Assembly (NCBI GenBank): GCA_945643635.1
Contig: CALZFC010000289.1
Span: forward strand, 587,501-651,500
Length of the DNA: 64,000 bases
Reading direction: 5' to 3'
Origin: Allodiplogaster sudhausi
Lineage: Eukaryota > Nematoda > Chromadorea > Rhabditida > Diplogasteridae
The position numbers and the translations under genes are program-made. The stretch's first letter is position 1; the number at the start of each line of letters is the position of its first letter. Positions 44,209 to 56,559 of the stretch are shown here, in pieces. Below the pieces are notes generated by a model that did no database searches, was not told where the DNA came from, and saw nothing but the letters and a program-made list of their open reading frames with translations.

Positions 44209-47200
44209 TTATTTAGGCGCTCCTGTACTTGTGAAAACGCTATTAGGAGACTGTGATGACACACGACTGCTGCTGGGTGCATGGGTATTGATTGGTTGTT
44301 TCGACAACATTGTTGTCAACTTGGGTTTCGGATGGCCAGCGGGAACATCTGTTGTGGTTTTGTTTGGGGCGGTGGTGGTCGCGACCATTGCGGCGGTGAC
44401 GTCCTTGGTTGTGGCCGTCGAGGTTGTGGTTATGTTACGGGTCCCCTTTGGGGCAGTGACCTTAGTTGTGACCTTCGAGGCGGTGACCTTGGTTGTTGTG
44501 ACCTTCGAGGTTGTGGTCATGTTACGGCAGTAGCAGAACGGCCGCAAATCGTTCTCGCTAATACAGTCAGCTGTTCTTCCGTAAGCGTTCGTTCGAACGA
44601 ATGATCGCGGATTGCCTTCAAAACCGCCGTTGTCTTTGAGACGGAGAAATGTCTGAAAAGATATTTCACTTACTATTTTCCCTAAATGCCACAACAGATA
44701 TACATACATTCAAAACCGGCTTGCTTACTGTATAGGTGCCACCGCTTGGTTCGACTTCGATGAGTAATTCATGAAGGCCTGCCGTCTCACCAATGGATGC
44801 CATTAACTGCACCTACATTGGACTCATAAGTAGCTTGAGAGTTGTTTACGAAATGCTCATTAAAATTTCGACGATTGATTGTGAAGCAAACCTTCTTAAG
44901 GCGGAGAAGCAGACAGTCATTTGACAGGCCTTCGCTTTCAATCAACTCGTTAAGCGTCTTTGTTGCTATTATTCCTGCCTTCTCCATTATGACCTTATCG
45001 CTGCAACACATGTTGAACAAATAGGAACAAAATCTATTACCAAATATTCAAAGTGATATTGCGAATCCGAGCATAAGAGAAGATAGATATGTACGTGATT
45101 AAGGTGCGGTTGATCTCGCAGAGGCAGAACTTGGGCGGAATGGGCAGAGTGCGGCAGTTGCGCTCGCCGGCCGGCAGCGGCCGGAGGAGCGAGCCGCCCC
45201 GCTCGCCCGGCTCCTGATATGTGCGCAGCCACTCAGTGAAGTTCGATGTCGGAGCGTGCTTAATAATAAAACGGAAAAAAATTTATTTCATTAAGTTTCA
45301 AAGTTTCAAAGTTTATTCCACAATCAGGGTCGGGGCCCGGTGGGAGAAGGCAAAGATGAAAGGCATCGGGGTTCATGACTGCGGTTCACATTCAAGTATT
45401 TTATAAAGTACAATGTTAAATCGAAATTTATCTTATATTCTGTGACAATGTTGAGAAGGAAAAATTTTTTTAGCCCGGTAATGCACACAATTTTAATTAG
45501 CTGAACGAGATCGTATGTCTTTCTGAAAATATCTTGTGCACCTTGACAATGTCCAAGAGTGTCGAATACGTGTCAAAGTGCGTGACGAGCTGGCCCGCGT
45601 TGCGACGCATGTTTCGCATCAGGTCCTCGTTCGAGCGGAGTGCCCTGTGGAATAGAAGAGTTAGCTTTCAAAACAGTTAGAAACGGCTGGAAACCTCGGC
45701 GGCGCTATCCACAGCATCGGATTGTTCACTTCGATTCGGTAGGCATTCTGTAATACCGTAAAATCTGAGAAATGACCACTTTGGGGAATAGTCGATTGTA
45801 AAGATCTTTTTCGGCTACCCTTCCTAGGCGCAGACCGTGATCGCCCATCAGGAAGATGAAGGAGTTGTCAAACTGTCGAAGAAAAAAAGCATAAGTTATT
45901 ATAACTTTTTATCTACGTAAGAAAAGCTAAGGAAAGATAGGAAAGAAGTAAGATATAATGTATGAGTGGCACTTGATGGTGGTTGCTCTTGAAGAAGTCG
46001 TAAAGATATCGGTCGGCATGGAAGACCGGATTCGCCGAGTCGTGGGCGAGGCAACTCGCCCAGATCATGCTAGCCACAGGAGTATCTACATTACACACGC
46101 AAATGACAAAGATGAATGATGAATCACTCGCGGTTAGGCTCGGCAATGTAAGCAGAGTAACAACGTTCCAGCTGACCAGGATAGGCGCGCATGAACTCTT
46201 CGAGATAGTCGAGGAGATACATGTGCGGCTCCAGGCAGTGCTTGCTCGACATTTGCTGACCAGCATGCGATGACTTCTGCTCGTAACGATTTTGAAAGGG
46301 CCTGAAATTTGATTTAAAAAAACGTAGAAAAGTATTTAATAATCAGCATTATGAATTATAGAATGCAAAGTATTACGAATCAAATAAAAGAAGCCATTAG
46401 AGCAACTGTGTTTTTCGCAAAAGGTTCAATTTGTTGGAGATGTTTTTTTTTAGATTTATTATAAGAACAAATAATATTTAACGAATTACTCGCATATAAT
46501 ATACCTCATATAATGCGTGGTCGGCTGCCTGACGAAGCCGCAGCAGCCGGGCCAATTGAAGACGCCGGCCGCCCAGTCCTCGGCCATCATCGTCTTGTAG
46601 CCAACCTCAAGCCGACATCTGTTCTGGCGAACGGGCCTAATGGTAAGCCACGCCCTCTCGCCACTGAGAGATTCAACCTTCTTCTTTCTCATCATTCTTC
46701 CAGAACCATTCTACTACTGACATTTTGATGCCATACATAATTGCATTGTTCATATGCAGCCAATGGAAGAGAACCCGGTAGAACACCCTCGGAGAAGTGG
46801 GAATGTTTAGTCTTAAAAAAGCTACACACAGCGCAAATAGTCATTCGGTTTGATTGTTCACCCTGACCGAACTAGTTCCAGCGCTGATTGGAAACAATAC
46901 AGTTCAACCCGATAGTACTATCTGCGCTGTGTGTAATGATGACATTCGGAGGACCTCCTCGTATTGCTGCAGAATGAAGGAGTCGTTGTCGTGGCAGCGG
47001 CCGCAGAAGTCGGAGAGTTTGCTGTCCGGCTCGATGCGGCTGCCTCCGAAGATGTGTCGATCGATCGGAGTCAGCATCTTGTCTGAGGGAGGGGGGGGGG
47101 GTGGAGGTGATACTTGTGCTTACTCACAAATGAACAAAACGGCCAGGATTACACATAAGTCAGCTCAGCGTGGGGCATCTTCAAAGTGAACCAAAGCCCA

Positions 47201-49728
47201 GTATTGCAATGAGCGCCGGAACAAACGCGTCGAGTGGGTTTGTTCCCATCTAATGCTCAATTTGGAATAACAATGTATGTATATACAGACTGAAGAGGAA
47301 TGCAGCGCCATTCGGATGGCTGTTCTCGCCAACTCGATTGACATGACGAAAGTGGACGGCTGCGAAGTGCTCCTCGATATAGGCAACGGTTCTCGGAAAG
47401 GAGCTGGAAGATAAAAGTGGAATTATTATTTTCTTTCAGTAGCCTTCTTACTTCTAGGCTCGATCAGGCTGTTCAGGAATACTCTGTTATCTACAGAACT
47501 ACTTGACCAGTGGTTACGATACGGCTTAGACCGAAGCATGCCTTGTAAATTGTAAAGAAAGCAGTGAAAAATTCGTTAGACGCCGTGTTGCAGAAGGCAC
47601 CGTAAAACAGCTCGCCAGTCCGTGTTTGCAATGAGGGAGGATGCAAATCGAGAAAGAAAAGCAAAGAGAAGTTTTCGTTGGAATAAAGCTCCCTGGGCGG
47701 GATTCTTAAAGCCCAAAAAAATAAGAAGAAAAAACTGACCGTCTTGCCTGTGTGCTGGCGACCGAGTCGAAGACAATAATGTACACGCTCGGACGGAGAT
47801 TACGCTTGCCCGTCCTGCGGAACGTCTTCTCTTCCCGCGCAGCCGCTCTTTCGCCCGCTCCGAGACTCGGCCTTTCACCGGCAGGATTTCTCAAAACAGA
47901 ATATATCAGAAATATTTTCACCCGCCATCTGAGAATCTACTACAAGTACAACATATTAATAATTAATTTCATAAAATGGAAAGTAATATTGCGACGAATA
48001 GTTTACGGGTAAAGAGGCTCGACAAATAGTGGGAAGAAAAATATTAGGTAAATTAGATGCGAAAAGATAGGACCTCCTGAGACACTCTCACTAACCGTGG
48101 CTTAGGACCCGTCCAAATCTGATGATGAAGCCATATGTACGGGTCATCGTGAGTGCCGTTGCATTCCACCTCAAACATATACATATATCTCTTTCATTTT
48201 GCAACAGATTATTGGCAAATGGCTTGAAGTATTCCACATTCCATATTACTCAGAAAATGAATCAGAACAACACTTCTTCACTCGGAAAGCATGGTAAGCA
48301 GTGAAATTGGCATGAATTATTTTCAGTGTTTTTTTTCTTCTTTCCCGCTGCAACCTCGATGACGTCGGTTGCGAAGACAAAGTTTTCGTCGAGCTTGTGC
48401 CAGCTGCCAAACGTGATCGTTCGCTCTTTTGCGTGCTCGAGTGCGCTATTCGTGCAATTATTGTTCAGTGGTACAATAACGTCAACGAGCCAGGGGATAC
48501 GGCTCGAGCGGCTCCGAGCAGCTCGGTGCCGCTCGGAGCCGCTAGAGCCATATCCCCTGGCTCGTGGGCGGTACTGTACATGTTCTAATTCGCCGTACAC
48601 CACTCCTCTATTCACTTCTTCTTTGTTTAACGAAGAAAAAAGTTTAGGATACAGTGTACCAATGATCTCATTCTTTGATTTCTATCCTGCTGAATAAAAA
48701 TGAGTTTTTTTTACTAACTAAGTGGAAATGGCAATTTTTGCTTACCATAAACTTCTTTCTTTCTAACCGCGCACTGCAGTCTCGCGGCGGTCCCTTGTAG
48801 TTTCGATTCCAACGGACGCGCCCGTCCGTGCCGAGCACCGTCACGGGCACAAAGCTGCGGTCGCATTTGCTAGACAACGAATCTGGTTTTTTTTTGCACA
48901 ATATGGAATAACCATACTGCACTCTCTCTCTCTCTCTCTCTCGCTATTTTTCAGCGTTTTACCATTTGTTAATACCTGCTTGGCCCATTTTATCTCCATA
49001 CATACATCTACTTTTCTATGTTTTCTGTCTTACCTTAATCTTTACTCTATCACAATCAGGAACTTTTTAATAATTTCTGAATTTTGCTTCTCCAAGTGTC
49101 GTCACATTAATTTATTTTGATGTCGATAAATATATATGGAACGATGAAAGGTATCCATAATATGAAGCTGATATGTATCCAATTGGAATTTGAAGATTTA
49201 TTTTAAAAAAAATAAACCCCATCGGTACACAATAGCAATGCAAAGTAAAATGTTAACGAACGCAAGAGGATCGTAGTCACGATTGAAGATCTTGGCCATG
49301 TCCGCAGTCCACGCCGGCGGCTCTGCTAAGATGCACGTGTCGAAGACTTTGTCGTGCGTCTCGTCGGCACCTGAGAACGTGTGGCGGAACTGCAGTAATT
49401 TACTGACCAAGTAATTGTTTTCAACTTGATTATTTTCGCAATATTTTCATTACTTAGATTTGTCGTTTAAAAAAATTTGTTTTTTTTTTATACAGATACA
49501 TGTTTCATAAATAGTTGCTGTATGAGCTACTTTGTAATGTTCATATGATCAAGGAAAACATAGAGAGATCGATATTCAAGAAAGGTTCAAATAGTTTCAC
49601 ATTTGCGCTGAACCTTTCCTTACGATGACAGCACTCTTGGGGATGTGAATGCCATCGGAGCCGTGGTCGAAGATGAACATGAGGACAGAGTAGTGGATGG
49701 CAACGATGATGGCCAAGGCAATAATCAG
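44209..49728 (-). CDS. DUF229-family (sulfatase-fold) membrane protein with Thr-rich tail
   Basis: About fifteen exons on the minus strand. The rightmost exon seen (49624-49728) holds a membrane anchor (LIIALAIIVAIHYSVLMFIF), so this is probably a type II or signal-anchored ectoprotein. Following exons give FDTCILAEPPAW, FVPVTVLGTDGRVRWNRNYK, TITFGSWHKLDENFVFATDV, VECNGTHDDPYIW, PSVYIIVFDSVAST, SFPRTVAYIEEHF, SRIEPDSKLSDFCGRCHDND, GYKTMMAEDWAAGVFNWPG, CLAHDSANPVFHADRYLYDF, FIFLMGDHGLRLG, NAYRIEVNNPMLWI and NCRTLPIPPKFCLC. This is the order of DUF229 proteins, which share the alkaline-phosphatase/sulfatase fold; their substrate is unknown. The last exon (44209-44660) ends in a Thr/Lys/Ser-rich, mucin-like tail of about 100 residues. 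The start exon further right was not found. Confidence 0.8.
48485..48565. repeat. GC-rich hairpin in a DUF229 intron
   Basis: ACGAGCCAGGGGATA and CGGCTC-rich text are mirrored by TATCCCCTGGCTCGT, giving arms of about 35 bp. It lies between two exons of the DUF229 gene. Confidence 0.8.
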
Positions 49729-49977
49729 CTGCGAGCAAGTGGCGAAATGGTGAAACATCTCAGGCGAAATGATATTCCGTAGGCCCTTAACGGAGTTTTT
49801 TTCCTTCTAAAGGATCCATCCCGAGAATCTCTCTATAGTAGCGGATGTGTGGGGTCGAGGGAGAACATGAAAGAGGATCTGCATCTTGTAGAAATATTCA
49901 AAGTCACCCTTGTTAGTCGGAACGTCTCTCTTCCATCCATTTAATCTAGAGGACTTTTCAAAGGTCTCATGTATTGT

Positions 49978-50013
<36 letters not shown>

Positions 50014-50531
50014 GTCTTGTAGAGCATTTAATATGATTTCACTTTTAAACGCATGGTGTTAAATACAAACATAAAGTTTTTGAAAAGAATTACCTGTGTG
50101 AATTTATGTTTCTCGCCTCAAACTCAATATTTTTTTCATTTACTTTCTTTTATTGGAATCCCCTTTGAATTCTAAACAACAGTCCTTCAGATGTACATAT
50201 TTGATTCGAATATTATTATTTTATCATTGAAAAATAATTAGGAATATTTGCATTTGACTTTTAAGTAACTTATCTATTCATTTAGTTTTAGGTGTTATAT
50301 GTAGGATTGCTTAAAATGCGCTAAGGCTGATTCTGATGTATGCTATCTTTTTTTTATGGCATGTGATAGGTGCAACCGAAGACGAGACCTGATAAGACAT
50401 CTCTCTCGAATTTCCCGGTGCTTTCACTCCGAATGTGCACAGCAACAAAGGCGGGCCTCCTTGCACGGTCCCCTTGCCGCAAGAGAGACATATGCTAGCC
50501 GACAGTGGGACATTTGATGAGAGAGTCAAAC

Positions 50532-50573
<42 letters not shown>

Positions 50574-53296
50574 GAACGTGGAAAAAAAGAGAGTGATAGA
50601 TTGAATGCGAGAGCGACAGTTAGGAAAGATGGAAACCCCATTTATTTGTTGTATGTGGTTGGTTTTTGTGTATTGATCATTTACATACATATAATATTCA
50701 AAGGCATCTTTTCTTTCACCTCAATGCTCTTGAGTGAACTGCACAAAGAGCTTATACAGTGACGCTCATAAAACTGTGAATTCATGTTTTTTTGGACATA
50801 ACTTTCATACTCTGATATTTACATGTAATGCGAGATGCTAATGGCATGACAAATTTTAAACGCCAATTATAGCCTTGCGAGTCTGGCAGCACATACACAT
50901 ATCTATGTATGTACATATGTACATACATACATACAGATGTGCGCACATATACAGATGGAAAAGAAGGGCGTCCCCGTTCACGCCCATTACTGACGAATGT
51001 TGCTAAAAAATAGGTCTTAAAGGAGATCATAAGAAAAAAACTCCTACCACGGTAACGGAGAGATAGGTAAAAAGTACGGTGTACACAGTCCACGGAAATG
51101 GTGCAACTGCGTGGGAGCGGACATTTTGAGAAAACCACGGCCAATGTTGGTTATATGCGTGGGAGTTTGCAGGAGTCTAATGGACACGGTGTTATTCTGC
51201 TAAACTTTTTTTTTTTTGAAAATGGCGGAAAGTCAAAATATTCGCGAAATCAAAGAATGTGAGGTGTATAGAATACTATTTTAATCTCAAGCAGAGGGAT
51301 TTTTGTGACTTCGGGACACGCTGCCACAAAAATCCCTCTGTCCTGAGATTAAGTTTAACGGTCTATAGCGGAAGAGAGGGTTGCGTTACATAAAGTGTCG
51401 CGGCTGATGCTGTCACGTTTCTTTTATGTCATTTGATAAGGACAGCTAAGTCGTGTTCATGATAAGACAACTCGAGCATGTGGAATGAAAACTATAAGCG
51501 ATTGCAGAAATTGAACTCGGCTGTGTAGATAACAGCGACTGAATAGGATGTACAATCAGTTGAGGCCAAAAGTCGTTTTATTTCCCCCCACCTTCTTCCG
51601 AGTCTGATATTGTCTGCGATCTATTCGTTTCTTATTCGAACACACTCGATTTAGAACACGATATAAGAATAGTCTGCGCTCGATGGTCCTCTTAAGCGGA
51701 TATATACTGAGATCATTTCAGTCAAAAAGGTTTCTCTTTATAAACATCTTTTTATTACTTAAGTTAGGCAATCCTTGAATACTGTTCTACAGTTTCGAAT
51801 CCAAAATTGATCATTGTACAAATGTATGTTAATTGAGAATATTCAGACTACACGAGAAGCGTGTGCAAACGAAACGGGCAGGAACTAACTTATGAGCAGC
51901 GTCCCACGATCTTTTCATTCAGGACCCTTTCGTCGAGCAGATCTTATTCTTGTCTTTAAAATCCTCAGCGACTGACCTCCAATCTTTCCCTATTGTCTCT
52001 TTTCATTCACTACCTAGCCGTATAGCACTTCTAAACGTCGTTATCTTCTTTCTCTCCCTTTTTTTTAAATTCTGAATTTCGCGCCATTCTAATAATGTAT
52101 TGCTTCCTTCGTTTTGCTCTCGCTAGCATATAGTGATTGTGCCACTGATGTCGTAATTAATATTCCTTCCACGATTCCATATTTTTAAATGTTTCTGCCT
52201 CGGTGAGCAAGAAACGATATATGCATGTATAAGGCTTTGCGTCTTCGAACGAGTCAGCCGATTGCATAGACGCATTTGGAACTGTTCGAGAAGTTGCCAA
52301 ATTGCTTAAGCGACGTGCATACACGCGTATAACCTGGCACCAGCCAGTAGCGACTCTATTGACTCGATCTTTAATTCAAATGTCATGGAAGGGCGAATTT
52401 TCGGGTTTCGGAAGGCCCTCTTTCATAACTGAATTCGGAAATCGGAAGTAAGAAGAAAGAAAAAAAGGATGGATTATGGAATTCCGAATTCCGATGGTGT
52501 ACAAGACAGTTAAGTGATTTCACGCACAGTTATGAGACAATCACGAGCGCCATTTCACTCATCTCGGTGGTACGAACGACTCTGACACGGACACTGAAAG
52601 TTGCGCTGAAGAAATTGAGTACATGCTGCTCGTGTTGCCAAATGGCTGCATCGAATGCCAAATCAGCCAGTCAAGTAAGAAGGGCATTCACATTCACAAT
52701 TCGTGCTCCTCGAATTGTGAACGACCCATCGTCCTAGGAAGTGTGATCTAAAAGAGAACGGGCGAGAGGAACATAGAAGAAGTTCTCTCCGGAAAGGCCA
52801 CAACATAACAGCTAATTAGAACGAAATGCAATTAGAATATGAACATGCACATTCGGAAGTCGGCTGTCGATGTGGACAGGGAAAACAAACGAGGCGGTTG
52901 AGCCAAATACATCAGCCCACTTCCTTGTTTTGTCAATCAAAAGTTTCTGCAGATTACTAGAGAAAAGATTTGTCGTGAGAACAAGCTATTCTACCAATAA
53001 TTCTGCTGTAACGCTTCGATGAGGTATGAACATTGAATGTTTATTCCATTTAAGGCCCGAAAACGAGCAGCTATAATAAGGAATAAAACAAGGAGCTACA
53101 AAGACTTTCTTATTCTTCACGAAAATGGCTAATGTTTTCTTTGAATATTTTTGTATTAAAATTTCAAATACATAATAAACTCATTTTCAGCTACTTTTGG
53201 TTTCTTTTGAACTCTCGAAAACATTGTGATGAATAGAAAAACGTCTTTGATCGAGCTGCTGAAGCAATTGTAGATTGTTAGCAATTGGAGGCCCTT
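49729..53296. other. Intergenic DNA between the DUF229 gene and copy H
   Basis: No convincing coding region was found. A (TA)n run lies at 49979-50011 and a (GA)n run at 50535-50570, with TACA-type repeats at 50.9 kb. The start exon of the DUF229 gene may lie here. From about 52.8 kb the sequence is the shared 3' flank of copy H (TGAACATTGAATGTTTATTC). Confidence 0.55.
51281..51352. repeat. Hairpin, ~27-bp arms
   Basis: TTAATCTCAAGCAGAGGGAT continuing TTTTGTG is mirrored by CACAAAAATCCCTCTG and GAGATTAA after a 17-base loop. It may be a tiny MITE or snap-back duplication. Confidence 0.75.
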
Positions 53297-55147
53297 CTAG
53301 CAGCCTCGCGATTCTTCCGATGGACTGCCGCTTTAAGAAAAAAACAGTAATTCAGACTATTGACATATAAAACATATATTTTGCTGAAAGATAATTATTA
53401 CCCTGAAAAATACTCATCCTGGACGTAATGAAACTGCTATCATAACTTGGACTTTGAATGAAATCTGAGGCAATTTGTATCTTTCAAAAAGGCAAAATAT
53501 TCAAGAAGGTAATTTAATAAACAATAAAAGAGAAAATAAAAAAACTAACTTGCACGGGCAATTGTAGCCTACGCCCTGGCATGTTCGGATTCGCTTTCGT
53601 CTGCCATTTATGCAGGGCTCCCAGGTGCGCCACTCGTTCCAGAAGGTGCCGCTGCCTGCACATCAAAATAGCGTATTACGGTAACATCAACGATTTTTTT
53701 AGCTACATACACCCAAAACAATGTCGTAAAAAGCAAACGCAAATACTCAGTGCATATTTTTCCACCGTTTTTCGCGAGTTTTTTTATTTGTGCCTTATAA
53801 ATAATATTTATTAAAAAGTTCAAATGAATTCCTCGAACAGGCGATATTGTAATATTTCCTTTGAACCGACGCACTTGGCAGGCAGCAGCCATCTCGACTC
53901 TCCTTTTGTATGCTTAAGTTTTGGTCGTTGCAGAAGAACGTGTTAGTGTTGTAGTTGATTTGCTTGATGTTGAGTCCTGTAATTGGCACGATTCATCGTC
54001 CATTCATTCAGTTTAACCCTAGCTTTCTCTCTGATTTATTCTTTCTTTGCGTGTAACGACCACTACAATTGTATCATCTCTGTTACAAGATGATGCCCGA
54101 ACCTTGCATAACGCCTTTGCACGTGTTGCGTGGATACGGACAGAGTGCGAACTCGCATGGAGCGGTCCGACTGGTGGGTCCACTTTAATGAGAGTTAGAA
54201 TGAAAAAAATAATGAAAAGAAGCTACGAATAAGAGTGATGGCTGAGATGCTTGCCAGCATGGGCAGTTGTCGACAGCCGAGTGGCACTTGCGAGTCTGAT
54301 GCGCCACCGCGAAGTTGCCACAGTAGTCGCCGCAGGCTCCATGAGCTGTCCACTCGGACCTGCCAGATGGGAAGGTGAGGCTTTCGGAACATCCTCCAAA
54401 ACTACAGGCAACTCCAAAATACTAACCAAATACCGTTGACCGGGCAGCATCCCTTCGGGTTGGTGCAACTTGGTTGAGGAGGAGGTGGAGGAGGAGGAGG
54501 GGGAGAAGGGGGAGGAGGTGGACGATAGGGAGGCTTAGGAGGGGGCGGAGGAGGGGGCGGAAGAGCCGGACGAGGGGGTGGAGTACGTAGCTAAAAACAA
54601 TTCTTTAAAAGAATATTTGCATTATATATATATATATATATATATTTATATGTTTTAGTATTTCATTTTAAAGATGCGAGAAACTCTCTCTCTTTCTCTC
54701 TCAATAAAACACATGCTCCCTCGTCCTTGTGTATTAAGGCGCGAAATCAAGAGTGAGTGTTTGACTCCTTTAAGCATTACTTTCCAAGCCTTCCAGAAAT
54801 TGAATGTAGTCGTGGTCGGCGGCGCATCGCAATTTTGATAGTTGTACGGAAGCTTTGGCTGAGAAGTCAGCCAGAAGACACCGCAGACATCTTGTGACTG
54901 GCCGCATTTCTCTATTGAACGAAGAAGGTAAATTTCATTATCGCCGGGATCTTTTTATTTATTTATTTAATCATACGTCAAATTAAAAGGTGTGACGAAA
55001 TATTTTTCTATAACATATTAGCTGAAATTCATGATATCATAATCAAAAATAACCTCGACACATGCCCATATAAAACGCAGCGTCCAGGTGGCCAAGAAGA
55101 GTGAAGATCAAGATGAGAGCCCCCATTGTTACACCTTTAGCCGCCAT
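53297..55147 (-). CDS. TSP1-array copy H: intact secreted protein with two TSP1 modules (271 aa)
   Basis: Exons: 55054-55147, 54781-54911, 54427-54590, 54255-54359, 54103-54182, 53875-53976, 53550-53655 and 53297-53330. The total is 816 nt and all phases agree. The signal peptide is MAAKGVTMGALILIFTLLGH. The first Cys-rich module keeps CGQSQDVCGVFWLTS; its exon is 24 nt longer than in copy D because the usual donor is lost and a later GTAATG is used. The Pro-rich hinge is the longest of the array, mostly PPPPP runs. TSP1-1 (SEWTAHGACGDYCGNF) lacks one Cys, and its exon uses a GC donor (GCAAGC). The linker has NTCK where others have CC. TSP1-2 and the final CNGSPSEESRGC are intact. It is one of three copies that look functional. 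Confidence 0.82.
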
Positions 55148-56559
55148 CCTACTTAAACATGTGTATGTAAGAGCTATGATTATCAATATTATGTACATAA
55201 TATATACTATGCATCCTACGAACTTTAAGTTAGTACATGATCATTTTCGGCTAATAATTTTCACTGTTCTTGCTTTGCCCTATAAGACAATTAAAATAGG
55301 AATATTCGCAAAAGAGAAGCTTTATTGAAAATATCGGAACCGTATCTGATAAAAATAATTGTGCAAAACTCATTACTGGAAGAACGAAGATTTGGGGCCA
55401 GCTACAAAATTTCGAATTTGAAACGTATGTACATATATCTAACCTCTCTAAAGGTTTTTCATGGTCTCGATTTTCTCTAACGTCTCTATCTCTCAATCCT
55501 TGGTGAAAATGGGGTGCTATTTGGGCAGGAGGGGCAGAGACTGCCTCTTCTTCCAACCGGTTGGCACTCCCTGCATGGTTTTGAGGACGCACGGGGTGCA
55601 TCGGCAGACAAATTTTCGACAGCATTAAAAGAAAGGCAAATATCTGGCTTGATACTGATTTTCATAAAAGCGGGACCACCACCAATCGATCTTGATCATA
55701 TGGGTAGATGAAATAAGACGACTTTTTCGTCGGATACCTTTTTTAAAACAGAATTATTCGCAAGGGAGAAGCTTCAACGAAAGAAAAGCGTGCCGAAAAT
55801 GAACAACCAGCGGCGGCTAATATAGCAAAGAGAAAAGGAACATAAAAGTTGTTGGCAAGATTGAGCATGACTATGTCGTAATGGTGTCTAGCTTGAGGAC
55901 AAAGTGGTGTCAATTCAGAGATGAACGCGAAATGATCAACAACCAGGAGTTATTCTGACGAATTTTCAGCAAGGCGTCAAACCATATAGTCGTTAGGCGT
56001 CGTTTACTGAAAGTTGCTTAATTCTCAGTGATCGTAACGAGTTACATTCAAAGATCAAGGATAGAGAAAGTTTCACAATACAACGCCCGTAATACGAGTG
56101 CGGCATTTAAAAAGGACCCAAAATGAAACGATTAAATGTGAAATGCGCTCGGTCTCCACAAAAGCCGCCGAAATAACGTCGTTAGGCAACATAAAAGATG
56201 GATTGGGCATGTCGAATAGTGAGGTGCTGACTTTCTTAATTATATGTATGCACGTAGATTGCTCTAAAATTTTATCTCTCTACATGCATTCATTTTACTC
56301 GCATTGTTTTTCGGAAATTCCTTCAACTCCATAAATGTCTTGCAAATAGGTAACAGTTTTTGCCCTTTTAATCTAGCGACAGTGCAAGATGAAAAAAGAT
56401 TTAAATATTCAATTTTCTTATCATTTCCATTTCTAGCCCTTCCTCCTCCTCCTAAATACTTGGGTTGCATAAGCTCCAATGAACACTATCAATTACCATT
56501 GTCACTTTCCCACTCTGCTCCCTCCGCGAGTGGTCGCTTCTCTTCGCGCTCTTCACAAG
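55148..56559. other. Intergenic DNA between divergent copy H and the CNNM gene
   Basis: Copy H and the CNNM gene are transcribed away from each other here. The TATA-like block of copy H is at 55815-55826, about 670 bp from its start because extra sequence (55.3-55.75 kb) intervenes. No other gene is seen. Confidence 0.6.
55815..55826 (-). promoter_or_regulatory. Conserved TATA-like block upstream of copy H
   Basis: GCTATATTAGCC on the minus strand, in the same purine-rich context (GGCTAATATAGCAAAGAGAA on plus) as other copies. Confidence 0.5.
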
